From: Sphingomicrobium nitratireducens
GTDB lineage: Bacteria > Pseudomonadota > Alphaproteobacteria > Sphingomonadales > Sphingomonadaceae
DNA: 64,000 nucleotides
Direction of reading: 5' to 3'
Assembly (NCBI RefSeq): GCF_026157035.1
Contig: NZ_JANJZA010000001.1
Location: 475,001-539,000 of the forward strand
This document shows positions 55,168 through 63,502 of this stretch, one piece after another. A model generated the notes under the pieces. That model was given only the letters and a program-made list of their open reading frames with translations, did no database searches and had not been told where the DNA came from. Numbering within the stretch: position 1 is the first letter of the stretch; every line of letters begins with the position of its first letter. Made by a program: the position numbers and the translations under genes.

Positions 55168-56406
55168 ATGCGCAAGAGCCTCCTCGCGGCAGTCGCCGTC
55201 ACGATGCTAGCAGCCTGCCAGCAAAAGGACGAAGCGCCGCCGAGCGATACGCAGGTCGACTATGCGGCACTGGAGCAGTCGGGTGCGCTGATCGAGGGAT
55301 TCCAAGACGTCGGCGGCATCCAGCGCGCCGTTACGGCGCACCTTGCCACGCTCGACAAGCGCAACGACGCCTTCGCCGAAGGGTCGGCGGCGATCCGCGA
55401 CGCGGACGCCGCGCGCGCGTTTCGCGAGCTGGCCGAGCTGGTCGACTATGCAGGCCTCAACATCGATGCGATCGAGTTCGTGCCGGGTCTGGTGACACCG
55501 GGTGGAATCGGCCCCAACGGACTGGTGCCGAACCTGTTGGACCCGGGCAACTGGCCCGGCAACGACTTCGTCTCAGCCTTCCCCTCGTTCGGCGGGATCG
55601 CATCGGGCGACGGGGTCACGCAGCCCGCCGACCTGTGGATCATCGACGGTGACATCGTCGGTACCGCCGTCGTCACCAAGTTCGAGAATGGCTGGACCTG
55701 GGAAGCGGAGAGCTGGGACCAGACGGTGTATGGATCCTACTCGGTGCACTATCGCCCGGACGGAAATATCGAGTCGACCGGCCGGATCGAGCGCGACGGC
55801 GTGATCACGAGCCGCCGAACCGTCTTCTACGACAATGGCAACGGCACCGTGACGACCAAGAACATGGACAAGGACGGCCATGTGGAAGTTCGCCGCGAGA
55901 CGCGCGAGGAACACGACAGGCGCATCGAGAAAGAGAGCCAGGAGCTGAGAGAGAGGCGCGAAGCCGAACGCGAACGGCAACGCGAGGAAGCCGACGCTGA
56001 CACCGATACGGATACGGATACGGATTCGGGGGATGTGCCGCCGCCCAATCCTTATCTCGAAGGGTACCAGCCCTCGGACGCCAATGGCGGCGGGAAATTC
56101 TGCCCTCTCAGCCTCGATATTTGTCGGCGGCAGATGCAGAAGGCGCTGGAATCGCGCAAGAAAGTCCAGGTCGGCGTCATCCTGATCAACCCGGGCGATC
56201 CTGACGGAATCTCGGAGGCGCCGCGGCTCAAGTTCGACACTGGCGGGCTGGTCGTCAATCCCGATCCCGAGGCGGCGTCGGGCAGTCCGACGGCGGATCC
56301 GCGCCGGTTCCGGATGCGGTTGCCCGTGTGGGTGCTGCCGCCGAGGCCGACGCTGGGCGGGGCCGAGAACAATGTCGAGCGGGCGGGCAAGGGCGGCGGC
56401 CAGTAG
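55168..56406 (+). CDS. Lipoprotein of unknown function with acidic Asp-Thr repeat
   Basis: 412 residues. The lipoprotein signal MRKSLLAAVAVTMLAAC has its Cys at 17. A middle region (about 150-235) reads as beta-rich repeats (GSYSVHYRPDGNIESTGRIE, NGNGTVTTKNMDKDGHVEV). A highly charged coiled stretch (REEHDRRIEKESQELRERRE) leads into a DTDTDTDTDS run, and a C-terminal part holds two Cys (FCPLSLDICRRQM). I recognise no family. The start is preceded by GGAGAACACC. It is divergent from clpB. Confidence 0.7.
   Translation: MRKSLLAAVAVTMLAACQQKDEAPPSDTQVDYAALEQSGALIEGFQDVGGIQRAVTAHLATLDKRNDAFAEGSAAIRDADAARAFRELAELVDYAGLNIDAIEFVPGLVTPGGIGPNGLVPNLLDPGNWPGNDFVSAFPSFGGIASGDGVTQPADLWIIDGDIVGTAVVTKFENGWTWEAESWDQTVYGSYSVHYRPDGNIESTGRIERDGVITSRRTVFYDNGNGTVTTKNMDKDGHVEVRRETREEHDRRIEKESQELRERREAERERQREEADADTDTDTDTDSGDVPPPNPYLEGYQPSDANGGGKFCPLSLDICRRQMQKALESRKKVQVGVILINPGDPDGISEAPRLKFDTGGLVVNPDPEAASGSPTADPRRFRMRLPVWVLPPRPTLGGAENNVERAGKGGGQ
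55999..56030 (+). repeat. Short tandem GATACG repeat inside the lipoprotein gene
   Basis: Hexamer units GACACC, GATACG (three times) and GATTCG follow each other and encode the Asp-Thr run. Unit length is a multiple of three, so copy-number change would keep the frame. Confidence 0.7.
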
Positions 56407-56424
56407 GGCCGCCGCCCGCTTGCC

Positions 56425-58047
56425 CTAGCGCTCAGCCTTGGGCGCGTCGGGCGCGACCGCGTTGCCGAAGAAGCTGTCGGCATACCACAGCGGCGCCTCG
56501 TCCGCGTCTGCCATCTCGCGCGCGATGAGGTAGTTCATCCGCGCGAACTTGGCGCCGGCTTCCCAGTCGATGGGAAGCGACATGTCGTCGCTTTCCTCAT
56601 GATAGTGATGCTCGAGGAAATCCTCGCTCTTCTCGGCCCCGTCTCCGCCCGGGCCGGGATCGAAGGAGACCGCCGGATAGCCCTTCTGGACGAAGCGGTA
56701 ATGGTCCGAACGCACGAAGAAGCCCTGCTGCGGCTGGGGGTCGGGGACGACCTTCACGCCGACCTCGGCGACCGCCTTCTCGACCGCCTTGATGAGCGTC
56801 GAGTGGTCCGCGCCGTACACGACGATGTCGTCGTAGTCGTAGGTCAGGATGGGCATGTCGAGATTGACCGTGCCGACCAGCTTCATGCCTTCGTCGAACG
56901 GGAGGTTCGAGGCGAGATGCTCGGCGCCCAGGAGGCCCTTCTCCTCGCCGGTCAGCGCGGCGAACGCGACGCTTCGACGCGGCCGCTTGTCGCTCGTCGC
57001 GAACGCGCGCGCGGCTTCGAGCATGGTCGCCACGCCGCTGGCATTGTCCATCGCACCGTTGAAGATGAGATCCGCGCCTTCCTCGTCGTCCTCGCGCCGC
57101 TCGCGCACGCCGAGATGATCGAGATGGGCCGTGAGGAGGACGACCTCGTTCTTCAGGACCGGATCGCTGCCTTCGATCATGCCGATGACGTTGTGGCTGG
57201 AGACGGGTTCGACGAGGGTCGCGGCGCGCGTGCCGATCGACTTGGACAGCGCGAAGCGGGGCAGTTCGGTGCCCTTTTCGAGCGCTTCGACGATCTCGTC
57301 CCACGTGTGCCCGCTGCCTTCGAACAGGAGTGGCGCGGTGTCGCCCGAAATGACGCCGCCGATGACCAGTTCTGGGGCGCGTTCGACCGCCTTGCCGTCG
57401 GCATCGGCGAGCGTCATGCGGTCGCGACCGCCGCCCTTCGTCATGCGTTCGAACGCGAAGCGTTTCTCGCGCGCGGGCGTCCATAGCGACACCATGCCGA
57501 TCGCTCCGCGCTTGGCGGCATTGACCGACGTGGAGTTGCGCAAGTGCGCGGCGACGTCGGCAGGAAGTTCTTCCGGGATGTCCTGCACGGTGACCACGAT
57601 CTTGCCCTCGACATCAAGGCCTTCGTAGTCGTCGTATCCGAAGGTCGGATCGACCAGGCCGCGCCCGACGAACACGGCGGGCGCGCTGCCGTCGATATCG
57701 AGATGGAGCGGGCTCGAACCGACGAGAACGCCGTCGCGATTCTCGATGACCTTGTCGCCGATAGTCATCGTGCGCGCGACGTCCTCGTTCTCGCGGTAAC
57801 GGACGAAATTGACCTTCTGCAGATAGGAGCCCGGATCGCCCGAGGGCTTGAGGCCAAGGGCGCGCATCCGGCTTTCGACGAACAGGGCGGCGAGGTCGTA
57901 GCCTCGCGTGCCCGCCTCGCGCCCCTCGAGCGCATCGTCGGCGAGAAAGGCGACATCGGCCTCGATTCGGTCGGCGGAAAACGACGGGACTTCGGCGATC
58001 GCACTGGTGGCCGACAGGGCGACGAGCGCGGCTGCAAGAAAACGCAT
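56425..58047 (-). CDS. M28 family zinc aminopeptidase, exported
   Basis: 540 residues with a Sec signal (MRFLAAALVALSATSAIAE). A protease-associated insert (about 130-240) precedes the M28 catalytic core. Metal ligands are visible in order: LLTAHLDHLG (His308), FNGAMDNASGVA, ALTGEEKGLLG (catalytic Glu and ligand), GTVNLDMPI, and EHHYHEESDD. Family members remove N-terminal amino acids in the periplasm or outside the cell. There is no obvious lipobox. It is convergent with the lipoprotein gene, 18 bases away. Confidence 0.93.
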   Translation of the reverse strand: MRFLAAALVALSATSAIAEVPSFSADRIEADVAFLADDALEGREAGTRGYDLAALFVESRMRALGLKPSGDPGSYLQKVNFVRYRENEDVARTMTIGDKVIENRDGVLVGSSPLHLDIDGSAPAVFVGRGLVDPTFGYDDYEGLDVEGKIVVTVQDIPEELPADVAAHLRNSTSVNAAKRGAIGMVSLWTPAREKRFAFERMTKGGGRDRMTLADADGKAVERAPELVIGGVISGDTAPLLFEGSGHTWDEIVEALEKGTELPRFALSKSIGTRAATLVEPVSSHNVIGMIEGSDPVLKNEVVLLTAHLDHLGVRERREDDEEGADLIFNGAMDNASGVATMLEAARAFATSDKRPRRSVAFAALTGEEKGLLGAEHLASNLPFDEGMKLVGTVNLDMPILTYDYDDIVVYGADHSTLIKAVEKAVAEVGVKVVPDPQPQQGFFVRSDHYRFVQKGYPAVSFDPGPGGDGAEKSEDFLEHHYHEESDDMSLPIDWEAGAKFARMNYLIAREMADADEAPLWYADSFFGNAVAPDAPKAER

Positions 58048-58137
58048 GGAATTGACCTCGGGAGAGAGTTGCTGTTCGCCAACGACGCTAAAGCGCCGCG
58101 AGCCGGAATCAATCGGACTTTCGACCGGGGGTGGGGT

Positions 58138-58824
58138 TCAGGGAGCTTGCGCGTCGCGCGCAGCCTCGCGGGCGGCCAGCGCCAGGCGGCAATGCGCGCC
58201 GCCCAATTCGGGATCGATCCCCCACAGGCGATAGCCCGCATTGTCGAGATGGAAGCGGATACCCTGGTAGAATCCGAAGCCGATCTCGAGCGGCTGGCCG
58301 TCGCGGCGATGGACCGCGCACAGACGGCGCATCAGGTCGCCGCGCTCGAAATTCCAGCGCGGCACGAAATCGATCGCGAAGTTGCTGCGGTGCGCCGAGC
58401 GCGCACTGCCGCCCGCGCAGCTGTTGAGGTGGGGGTTGCGATAGACCGACACCGCGTCGAGATCGCCGGTCGTGGGCAGCACCGAATTCTTGGTAAACCG
58501 TAGCGTCCGCACGATGTTCACCCAGAAGGTTTCGGGCGGCACCTCGAACGCGGACGCATTGCACTTGCGCCAGTCGCTCGCGGTGCGGGTCAGCTGCCAG
58601 CTGGGCACGACGTCCGCGACGCCTTGCGCGATGAGGAAGCTTTCGAACCGCTTGAACTCGCGCCAGTTGGCGGGATCGCTCCTCAGCCAGCGCGCGAAGC
58701 CGATTTCGTCCTGGCCGGGCTCGACATAGTCGCTCGCCGGCCAGTGCCAGTCGACCTTGCGCTGTGCGGGGGCGGGGGCCGCGAGGAACAGGGCGGCGAG
58801 GAACAGGACCAGAAGACGCATCAT
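58138..58824 (-). CDS. Exported M15A-like peptidase domain protein
   Basis: 228 residues. A signal peptide (MMRLLVLFLAALFLAAPAPAQ) is followed by a domain whose motif VYRNPHLNSCAGGSARSAHR then SNFAIDF corresponds to the M15 D-Ala-D-Ala peptidase pattern of S-x-YR-x-N-x-GG-x-S-x-H-x-A-x-D. The His and Asp would bind zinc. The third ligand may be in IGFGFYQGIRFHLDN. Two adjacent ATGs (58824, 58821) are possible. The likely role is peptidoglycan cleavage; activity is unproven. Confidence 0.65.
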   Translation of the reverse strand: MMRLLVLFLAALFLAAPAPAQRKVDWHWPASDYVEPGQDEIGFARWLRSDPANWREFKRFESFLIAQGVADVVPSWQLTRTASDWRKCNASAFEVPPETFWVNIVRTLRFTKNSVLPTTGDLDAVSVYRNPHLNSCAGGSARSAHRSNFAIDFVPRWNFERGDLMRRLCAVHRRDGQPLEIGFGFYQGIRFHLDNAGYRLWGIDPELGGAHCRLALAAREAARDAQAP

Positions 58825-58880
58825 CTCGCTTTCGACGAATGGCGGTTGCAAAGGCTCCCGCGCACCAACACATTACCCCC

Positions 58881-59204
58881 ATGCAACGACCGATTGAAGT
58901 CGACCTTCCGCACCAGCTGGGTCGCGACGAAGCCAAGCGCCGGATCTCCGGCAACATGCACACCCTGTCCGACCATATCCCGGGCGGGGTGGCGGACGTG
59001 AAGGCGGACTGGGAGGGCGACCGGCTCAAGCTTGTCGTCGGCGCAATGGGCCAGGAGGTCAATGCGCTGATCGACGTGCAAGAGAAGAACGTCCACTGCC
59101 GGATCGAATTGCCGGGCATGCTCGCATTGTTTGCAGGACCTATCGAGGCGATGCTGCGCTCGCGCGGGGACGACCTGCTGCTCGAAGATCGCAGCGAGGA
59201 CTAG
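58881..59204 (+). CDS. Polyhydroxyalkanoic acid system family protein
   Basis: 107 residues: IEVDLPHQLGRDEAKRRISG, then WEGDRLKLVVGAMGQEVNAL and CRIELPGMLALFAGPIEAML match the PHA_gran_rgn (PF09650) family, small cytoplasmic proteins often seen near but not always with PHA genes. No PHA synthase is present here. The ATG at 58881 is chosen on family length; the frame extends upstream only as shadow. Confidence 0.85.
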   Translation: MQRPIEVDLPHQLGRDEAKRRISGNMHTLSDHIPGGVADVKADWEGDRLKLVVGAMGQEVNALIDVQEKNVHCRIELPGMLALFAGPIEAMLRSRGDDLLLEDRSED

Positions 59205-59260
59205 GCGCGCGCGCGGCGATGGCCTAGCCTTTCCCGCAACCAACAGCGGGAGTGGGCTTG

Positions 59261-60565
59261 ATGCGGCATTTCGCGATCGTCGGTTCGGGGCCGGCCGGGT
59301 TCTACACGGCCGAGGCGCTGGCCAAGGCCTATGGCGACAGCGCGCGCATCGACATCATCGACAAGCTGCCCGTTCCCTACGGCCTGATCCGTTTCGGGGT
59401 CGCGCCCGACCACCAGTCGATCAAGAAGGTCTCGGGGCGCTACGAGAAGGTCGCCGAGAGCGAGAATGTGCGCTTCGTCGGCAATGTCGCGGTGGGCGAT
59501 GCGGTCTCGGTCGAGGAGCTGCGCGGGCTCTACGACGCGGTGGTCATGGCAACCGGCGCGCCGCACGACCGCAAGCTCGGCATTCCGGGCGAAGAACTTG
59601 CAGGCGTGGTCGGTTCGGCGGCGTTCGTCGGCTGGTATAACGGCCACCCCGACTTCGCCGACCTCGATCCGCCGCTCGATGCGGGTCATGCGGTGGTCAT
59701 CGGGGCGGGCAATGTAGCGCTCGACGTGGCGCGCATCCTGTCGAAAACCAGGGTCGAATTCGAAGGTTCGGACATTGTCGGCCACGCGCTCGAGCGCCTG
59801 ATGGGATCGAGTATCGAGACGATCACCATCCTTGCGCGTCGCGGGCCGCACCAGATCGCGATGACGCCCAAGGAGCTGGGCGAACTGGGCCGTCTCGAGG
59901 AGGCCGCACCCGATGTCGATGCGGCGGACCTTCCGCCCGCGGAGACGGACGAGGCGCTCGAGGATCGCGGGCTGGCAAAATCGGTTGGCTTGCTGCGCCA
60001 GTTCGCGGCCGAGCCTCAGGAGAAGCGGAAAACGGTCGTGTTCGACTTCTTCGCGCGCCCGCTCAGGATCGAGGGCGACGGCAAGGCGGAGCGGGTCGTG
60101 GTCGAGGAAACGCGGGTCGAGGGGGGCAAGTGCGTCGGCACGGGCAAGACCTACGACGTGCCTTCGGGGCTGGTGGTGAGTTGCATCGGCTATTCGAGCC
60201 CACACATCCCGGGCGTCCCCTACGACCACGCCAAGGGCCGCTACGAGAATGACGAGGGGCGGATCGACGAAGGCTTTTTCGCGGTCGGTTGGGCGCGGCG
60301 CGGGCCGACCGGCACGATCGGCACCAACCGTCCCGACGGCTACGATGTCGCGTCTCAGATCGAGGAAGCGATGGCGGTCGGTTCGGACGGCGGCAAGGCA
60401 GGCGGCGAGGGGCTCGATTCGCTCTTGTGCGAGCGCGACGTGGCCGCGACCAGCTTCACCGACTGGCGCAAGATCGAGGCGGCCGAGGAAGCTGCCGCGC
60501 GCGCCGGCTCCCCGAGAGAGAAAATCGTCGATCCCGCCGAGATGCTGCGCATCCTGGGCCATTGA
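59261..60565 (+). CDS. FAD-dependent ferredoxin/adrenodoxin-NADP+ reductase-like protein
   Basis: 434 residues. FAD motif FAIVGSGPAGFYTAEAL at the N-terminus, DKLPVPYGLIRFGVAPDH, and the NADP site VVIGAGNVALDVARIL, then the C-terminal GWARRGPTGTIGTNRPDG. This is the adrenodoxin reductase/FprA group, which moves electrons between NADPH and a ferredoxin. The ATG at 59261 has GGGAG 8 bases upstream; the GTG at 59252 adjoins that site and is less likely. No ferredoxin gene is adjacent. Confidence 0.9.
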   Translation: MRHFAIVGSGPAGFYTAEALAKAYGDSARIDIIDKLPVPYGLIRFGVAPDHQSIKKVSGRYEKVAESENVRFVGNVAVGDAVSVEELRGLYDAVVMATGAPHDRKLGIPGEELAGVVGSAAFVGWYNGHPDFADLDPPLDAGHAVVIGAGNVALDVARILSKTRVEFEGSDIVGHALERLMGSSIETITILARRGPHQIAMTPKELGELGRLEEAAPDVDAADLPPAETDEALEDRGLAKSVGLLRQFAAEPQEKRKTVVFDFFARPLRIEGDGKAERVVVEETRVEGGKCVGTGKTYDVPSGLVVSCIGYSSPHIPGVPYDHAKGRYENDEGRIDEGFFAVGWARRGPTGTIGTNRPDGYDVASQIEEAMAVGSDGGKAGGEGLDSLLCERDVAATSFTDWRKIEAAEEAAARAGSPREKIVDPAEMLRILGH

Positions 60566-60655
60566 GCTTTTGCGGCTTGCATCGCGAGGGGCGCGCGGCT
60601 AACAGGCCCTCGCCCTTGCCCCGGTCCGCACGCGGTTCCGCATCCGAGCAAAAGT

Positions 60656-60732
60656 CGGGGAGTAGCTCAGCCTGGTAGAGCACTGTCTTCGGGAGGCAGG
60701 GGCCGGAGGTTCGAATCCTCTCTCCCCGACCA
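60656..60732 (+). tRNA. tRNA-Pro (CGG)
   Basis: Complete cloverleaf: acceptor stem CGGGGAG/CTCCCCG, D arm AGCTCAGCCTGGTAGAGC, anticodon stem CTGTC/GGCAG around loop TTCGGGA with anticodon CGG, T arm GGAGGTTCGAATCCTC, discriminator A and encoded CCA. Confidence 0.96.
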
Positions 60733-60739
60733 TTTTCCT

Positions 60740-61441
60740 CTAGGCGTCTTCGGACGCCTTTTCCTTTTCGAGCACGCGCATCAGCGCCTCGGCGGTCGGC
60801 GCGCTCGAGGGTGGGTTCTGGCCCGTCACAAGCAGTCCGTCGGTCACCACGTGCGGCTGGAAGACGCCGGCCTCGCTGAAGTCGGCACCCTGCTCCTTGA
60901 GCGCATCCTCGAGCAGGAAAGGCACCACATCGGTCAGCCCGACCGCCTCTTCCTCGGCATTGGTGAAACCCGTGACCTTACGGCCCTTGACCAGCGGGCC
61001 GCCGTCGGCAGCGCAGACGTTCTTGAGGATCGCGGGCGCGTGACAGACAAGTCCGACCGGTTTCTGCGCCGCCAGCGCGCCTTCGATCAATTCCTTCACG
61101 CGCACGCTTTGCGCGAGGTCCCACAGCGGGCCATGGCCACCCGGGAAGAAGATCGCGTCATACTCGTCGAGCGAGACGTCCGACAGGAGCCGCGTAGTGG
61201 CGAGCCGGGCCTGCGCCTCGGGATCGTCCTTGAAGCGCTTGGTGTCCTCGGTCTGCGCGTCCGGGGCGTCCGACTTGGGATCGAGCGGGGGCTGGCCGCC
61301 CTTCGGGCTCGCGAGGACGAGATCGTGGCCGGCATCCTTGAGCGCGTAATAGGGAGCGGCCAGCTCCTCGAGCCAGAAGCCGGTCTTCTCGCCGGTATCG
61401 CCGAGCTTGTCGTGGCTGGTGAGGACGATGAGGATGTTCAT
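60740..61441 (-). CDS. DJ-1/PfpI family protein (type 1 glutamine amidotransferase-like)
   Basis: 233 residues. The nucleophile is Cys133 in [11 protein letters not shown], with [13 protein letters not shown] upstream and [20 protein letters not shown] at the N-terminus carrying the conserved Glu. This matches the Hsp31/HchA-like branch, which includes chaperones and glyoxalase III enzymes. The ATG at 61441 gives [17 protein letters not shown], the family N-terminus; a longer frame reads into the divergent gene. The stop is 8 bases from the end of the convergent tRNA. Confidence 0.9.
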   Translation of the reverse strand: MNILIVLTSHDKLGDTGEKTGFWLEELAAPYYALKDAGHDLVLASPKGGQPPLDPKSDAPDAQTEDTKRFKDDPEAQARLATTRLLSDVSLDEYDAIFFPGGHGPLWDLAQSVRVKELIEGALAAQKPVGLVCHAPAILKNVCAADGGPLVKGRKVTGFTNAEEEAVGLTDVVPFLLEDALKEQGADFSEAGVFQPHVVTDGLLVTGQNPPSSAPTAEALMRVLEKEKASEDA

Positions 61442-61487
61442 GGCGTGTCCGTTTCCTTTTGAGGTGGTTCGTGGCAGTAACGCCTCG

Positions 61488-62222
61488 ATGCACAAGGACG
61501 ATCCGATCCGCGTGTCGCGGCGCTTCACCGGTCCCGACGGGATCGGCAATGGCGGCTATGTCGCCGGGCTGGTGTCCGAGGCGGTGGGCGGGCCGACCAA
61601 GTGCCGCCTCCACGCGCCGACCCCGCTCGAAACCGATCTCCACCTCGAAGTCGAGGACGGCATCGCGCGGCTGCTCAAGGACGGGCGCGTGCTGGTCGAG
61701 GCCGAACCGCTCGGCAAGCCGCTCGACCTCGATCCAATTCCCGCCAAGCCGACCGAAGAGGAGATCGAGGTGGCGAGCGGGCGCTTTCCCGGGGCCGACG
61801 AGCATATGGCCCCCAACTGTTTCGTCTGCGGCATCGACCGCGACCCCGAGGACGCCCTGTGCATCTTCGCGGGCGAGAGCACGCACCGAGACGTGTCGGT
61901 GGCGGATTGGGTGCCGAACGAGGATCTTGCCGGGTCCGACGGGCACGTGCGCACACGCTACGTCTATGCCGCGCTCGACTGTCCGACCTATTTCGCGCTC
62001 GGGCGGACACACCGGACCGCGCTGCTCGCCGGGTTCGCGGTCAGGATCGAACGGCCCATCGCGCCGGGCGAAAAGCTCACCGTGACGGCCTGGCCGCTCG
62101 AGCATGAGGGGCGCAAATATCATGCGGGAAGCGTGATCCACGACGAGGCGGGCCATGCGATCGCCCTTGCGCGCGCGCTGTGGATCGACGTCGGCAGCGT
62201 TGGGGATCGCCCCCGCGGATAA
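61488..62222 (+). CDS. Hotdog-fold thioesterase-like protein
   Basis: 244 residues. RFTGPDGIGNGGYVAGLVSE at the N-terminus and CRLHAPTPLETDLHLEVED match the acyl-CoA thioesterase-like double hotdog pattern. A mid-protein Cys segment, APNCFVCGIDRDPEDALCI, and the late AALDCPTYFAL and ERPIAPGEKLTVTAWPL also fit. The substrate is unknown. The ATG at 61488 is chosen on content; the frame upstream runs through the start region of the divergent DJ-1 gene. Confidence 0.72.
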   Translation: MHKDDPIRVSRRFTGPDGIGNGGYVAGLVSEAVGGPTKCRLHAPTPLETDLHLEVEDGIARLLKDGRVLVEAEPLGKPLDLDPIPAKPTEEEIEVASGRFPGADEHMAPNCFVCGIDRDPEDALCIFAGESTHRDVSVADWVPNEDLAGSDGHVRTRYVYAALDCPTYFALGRTHRTALLAGFAVRIERPIAPGEKLTVTAWPLEHEGRKYHAGSVIHDEAGHAIALARALWIDVGSVGDRPRG

Positions 62223-62256
62223 GCATTTTTTTATGATTTGGTTGTAGGCAGGTGTC

Positions 62257-62694
62257 ATGAACGCGCCGTTTGCCATTGAACCCCCGAGCCTGCGCAACGC
62301 AGCGCTCAGCGACGCCAATCAGTGGCGGGGCGCGATGGTCGACCTGTTCGCGCGCGGCGAGATGCTGATCGCCAAGGCGCTGCGGCGCCGCCAGGGCGAG
62401 GGCAAGATTCCGCTCCACACCAGCGAACGCGCGCAGCAGCTCGCGGCACATCTGGGCGAAGACGATGCCGGCTACGGCGCGCTCGAAACCTTCATGGCGC
62501 TCTATCGCCGCCGCACGTCGCTGATCCACGGCCTGTCCAACCTCATCGTCGAGGAGGGCGGCTGGGTGCTGGCGGTCGAGTGGGACGACGGGGCCGGCCC
62601 GCGCCGCGACTTCTTCACCGAGGCCGAGAGCGAAACCGACCGGCTGCACCTCAAGAGCGTCGTCGACCAGTTGCGCGGCGCGCTGGCCAGCTAG
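62257..62694 (+). CDS. Conserved hypothetical protein
   Basis: 145 residues, mostly helical in the first two thirds (RGAMVDLFARGEMLIAKALR, AQQLAAHLGEDDAGYGALET), then a short strand region (GGWVLAVEWDDGAGPRRDFF). I do not recognise a family. Codon use is like its neighbours. It starts 34 bases after the thioesterase-like gene and could be co-transcribed. Its stop is one base from that of the convergent aldolase gene. Confidence 0.6.
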   Translation: MNAPFAIEPPSLRNAALSDANQWRGAMVDLFARGEMLIAKALRRRQGEGKIPLHTSERAQQLAAHLGEDDAGYGALETFMALYRRRTSLIHGLSNLIVEEGGWVLAVEWDDGAGPRRDFFTEAESETDRLHLKSVVDQLRGALAS

Positions 62695-62695
62695 T

Positions 62696-63502
62696 TCAGG
62701 TCGCGAAAGAGGGGTCGAGCCGGTAGGCCTTGCGCAGCATCGCCTGCCAGTTGACGGCCGCGATGATCTGCAATCCGGCCATGCCCTGCTGCGCCGCGAC
62801 TTCGGGCGCGCCCTGCGGCGGCACGGAACAGGCGGCGGCCTGCGCCATCACCTGCGCCTGACAGGCCTTTTCGAGATAGAAGAGCTTGAGGAAGCATTCG
62901 CCCACGGTGCGGCCGGTAGAGAGCGTGCCGTGGTTGCGGAAGATCATCATCGACTTGTCGCCGAGATCGGCGAGGATGCGCTCGCGCTCGTCATGGTCGA
63001 CCGCGACGCCTTCATATTCGTGATAGGCGATCTCGCCCAGCACCAGCATCGCGTGCTGGGTGAGGGGCAGCAGGCCTTCTTCCTGCGCGCTGACCGCCAT
63101 GCCGTGGGCGGTGTGAAGGTGCATCACCGCATGGGCGTCCTCGACCCCCATGTGGAGCGCGCTGTGGATGGTGAAGCCGGCAGGGTTGGTCGCGAACGGG
63201 GTCTCGCCCACCGGCATCCCGTCCTTGTCGACCTTGACCAGCGAGGACGCGGTGATCTCGTCGAAGGTGAGGTTGTAGGGGTTGAGCAGGAAATGATGTT
63301 CGGGCCCCGGCACGCGCGCGGACAGATGCGTGAAGATGAGATCGTCCCACCCGAAATGCGCGATCAGGCGGTAGGCGGCGGCAAGATCGACGCGGACCTT
63401 CCATTCCTCGTCGCTGACCTTGCCCTCGAGCGAGGGGACCTCGACGCTGGCGAGCCGGTCGGCGTTTTCCAGACCCCTGGTCATGCCTTCGGCGCGTGTC
63501 AT
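62696..63502 (-). CDS. Class II aldolase/adducin family protein
   Basis: 268 residues. The metal-binding motif is MHLHTAHGMAVSAQ and a third His is in FRNHGTLSTG, as in class II aldolases and L-fuculose-phosphate aldolase relatives. DDLIFTHLSARVPG is the substrate-site segment. In many proteobacteria this type of protein is not a proven aldolase. The start overlaps the GST stop by ATGA; an ATG six codons later is an alternative. Confidence 0.88.
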   Translation of the reverse strand: MTRAEGMTRGLENADRLASVEVPSLEGKVSDEEWKVRVDLAAAYRLIAHFGWDDLIFTHLSARVPGPEHHFLLNPYNLTFDEITASSLVKVDKDGMPVGETPFATNPAGFTIHSALHMGVEDAHAVMHLHTAHGMAVSAQEEGLLPLTQHAMLVLGEIAYHEYEGVAVDHDERERILADLGDKSMMIFRNHGTLSTGRTVGECFLKLFYLEKACQAQVMAQAAACSVPPQGAPEVAAQQGMAGLQIIAAVNWQAMLRKAYRLDPSFAT

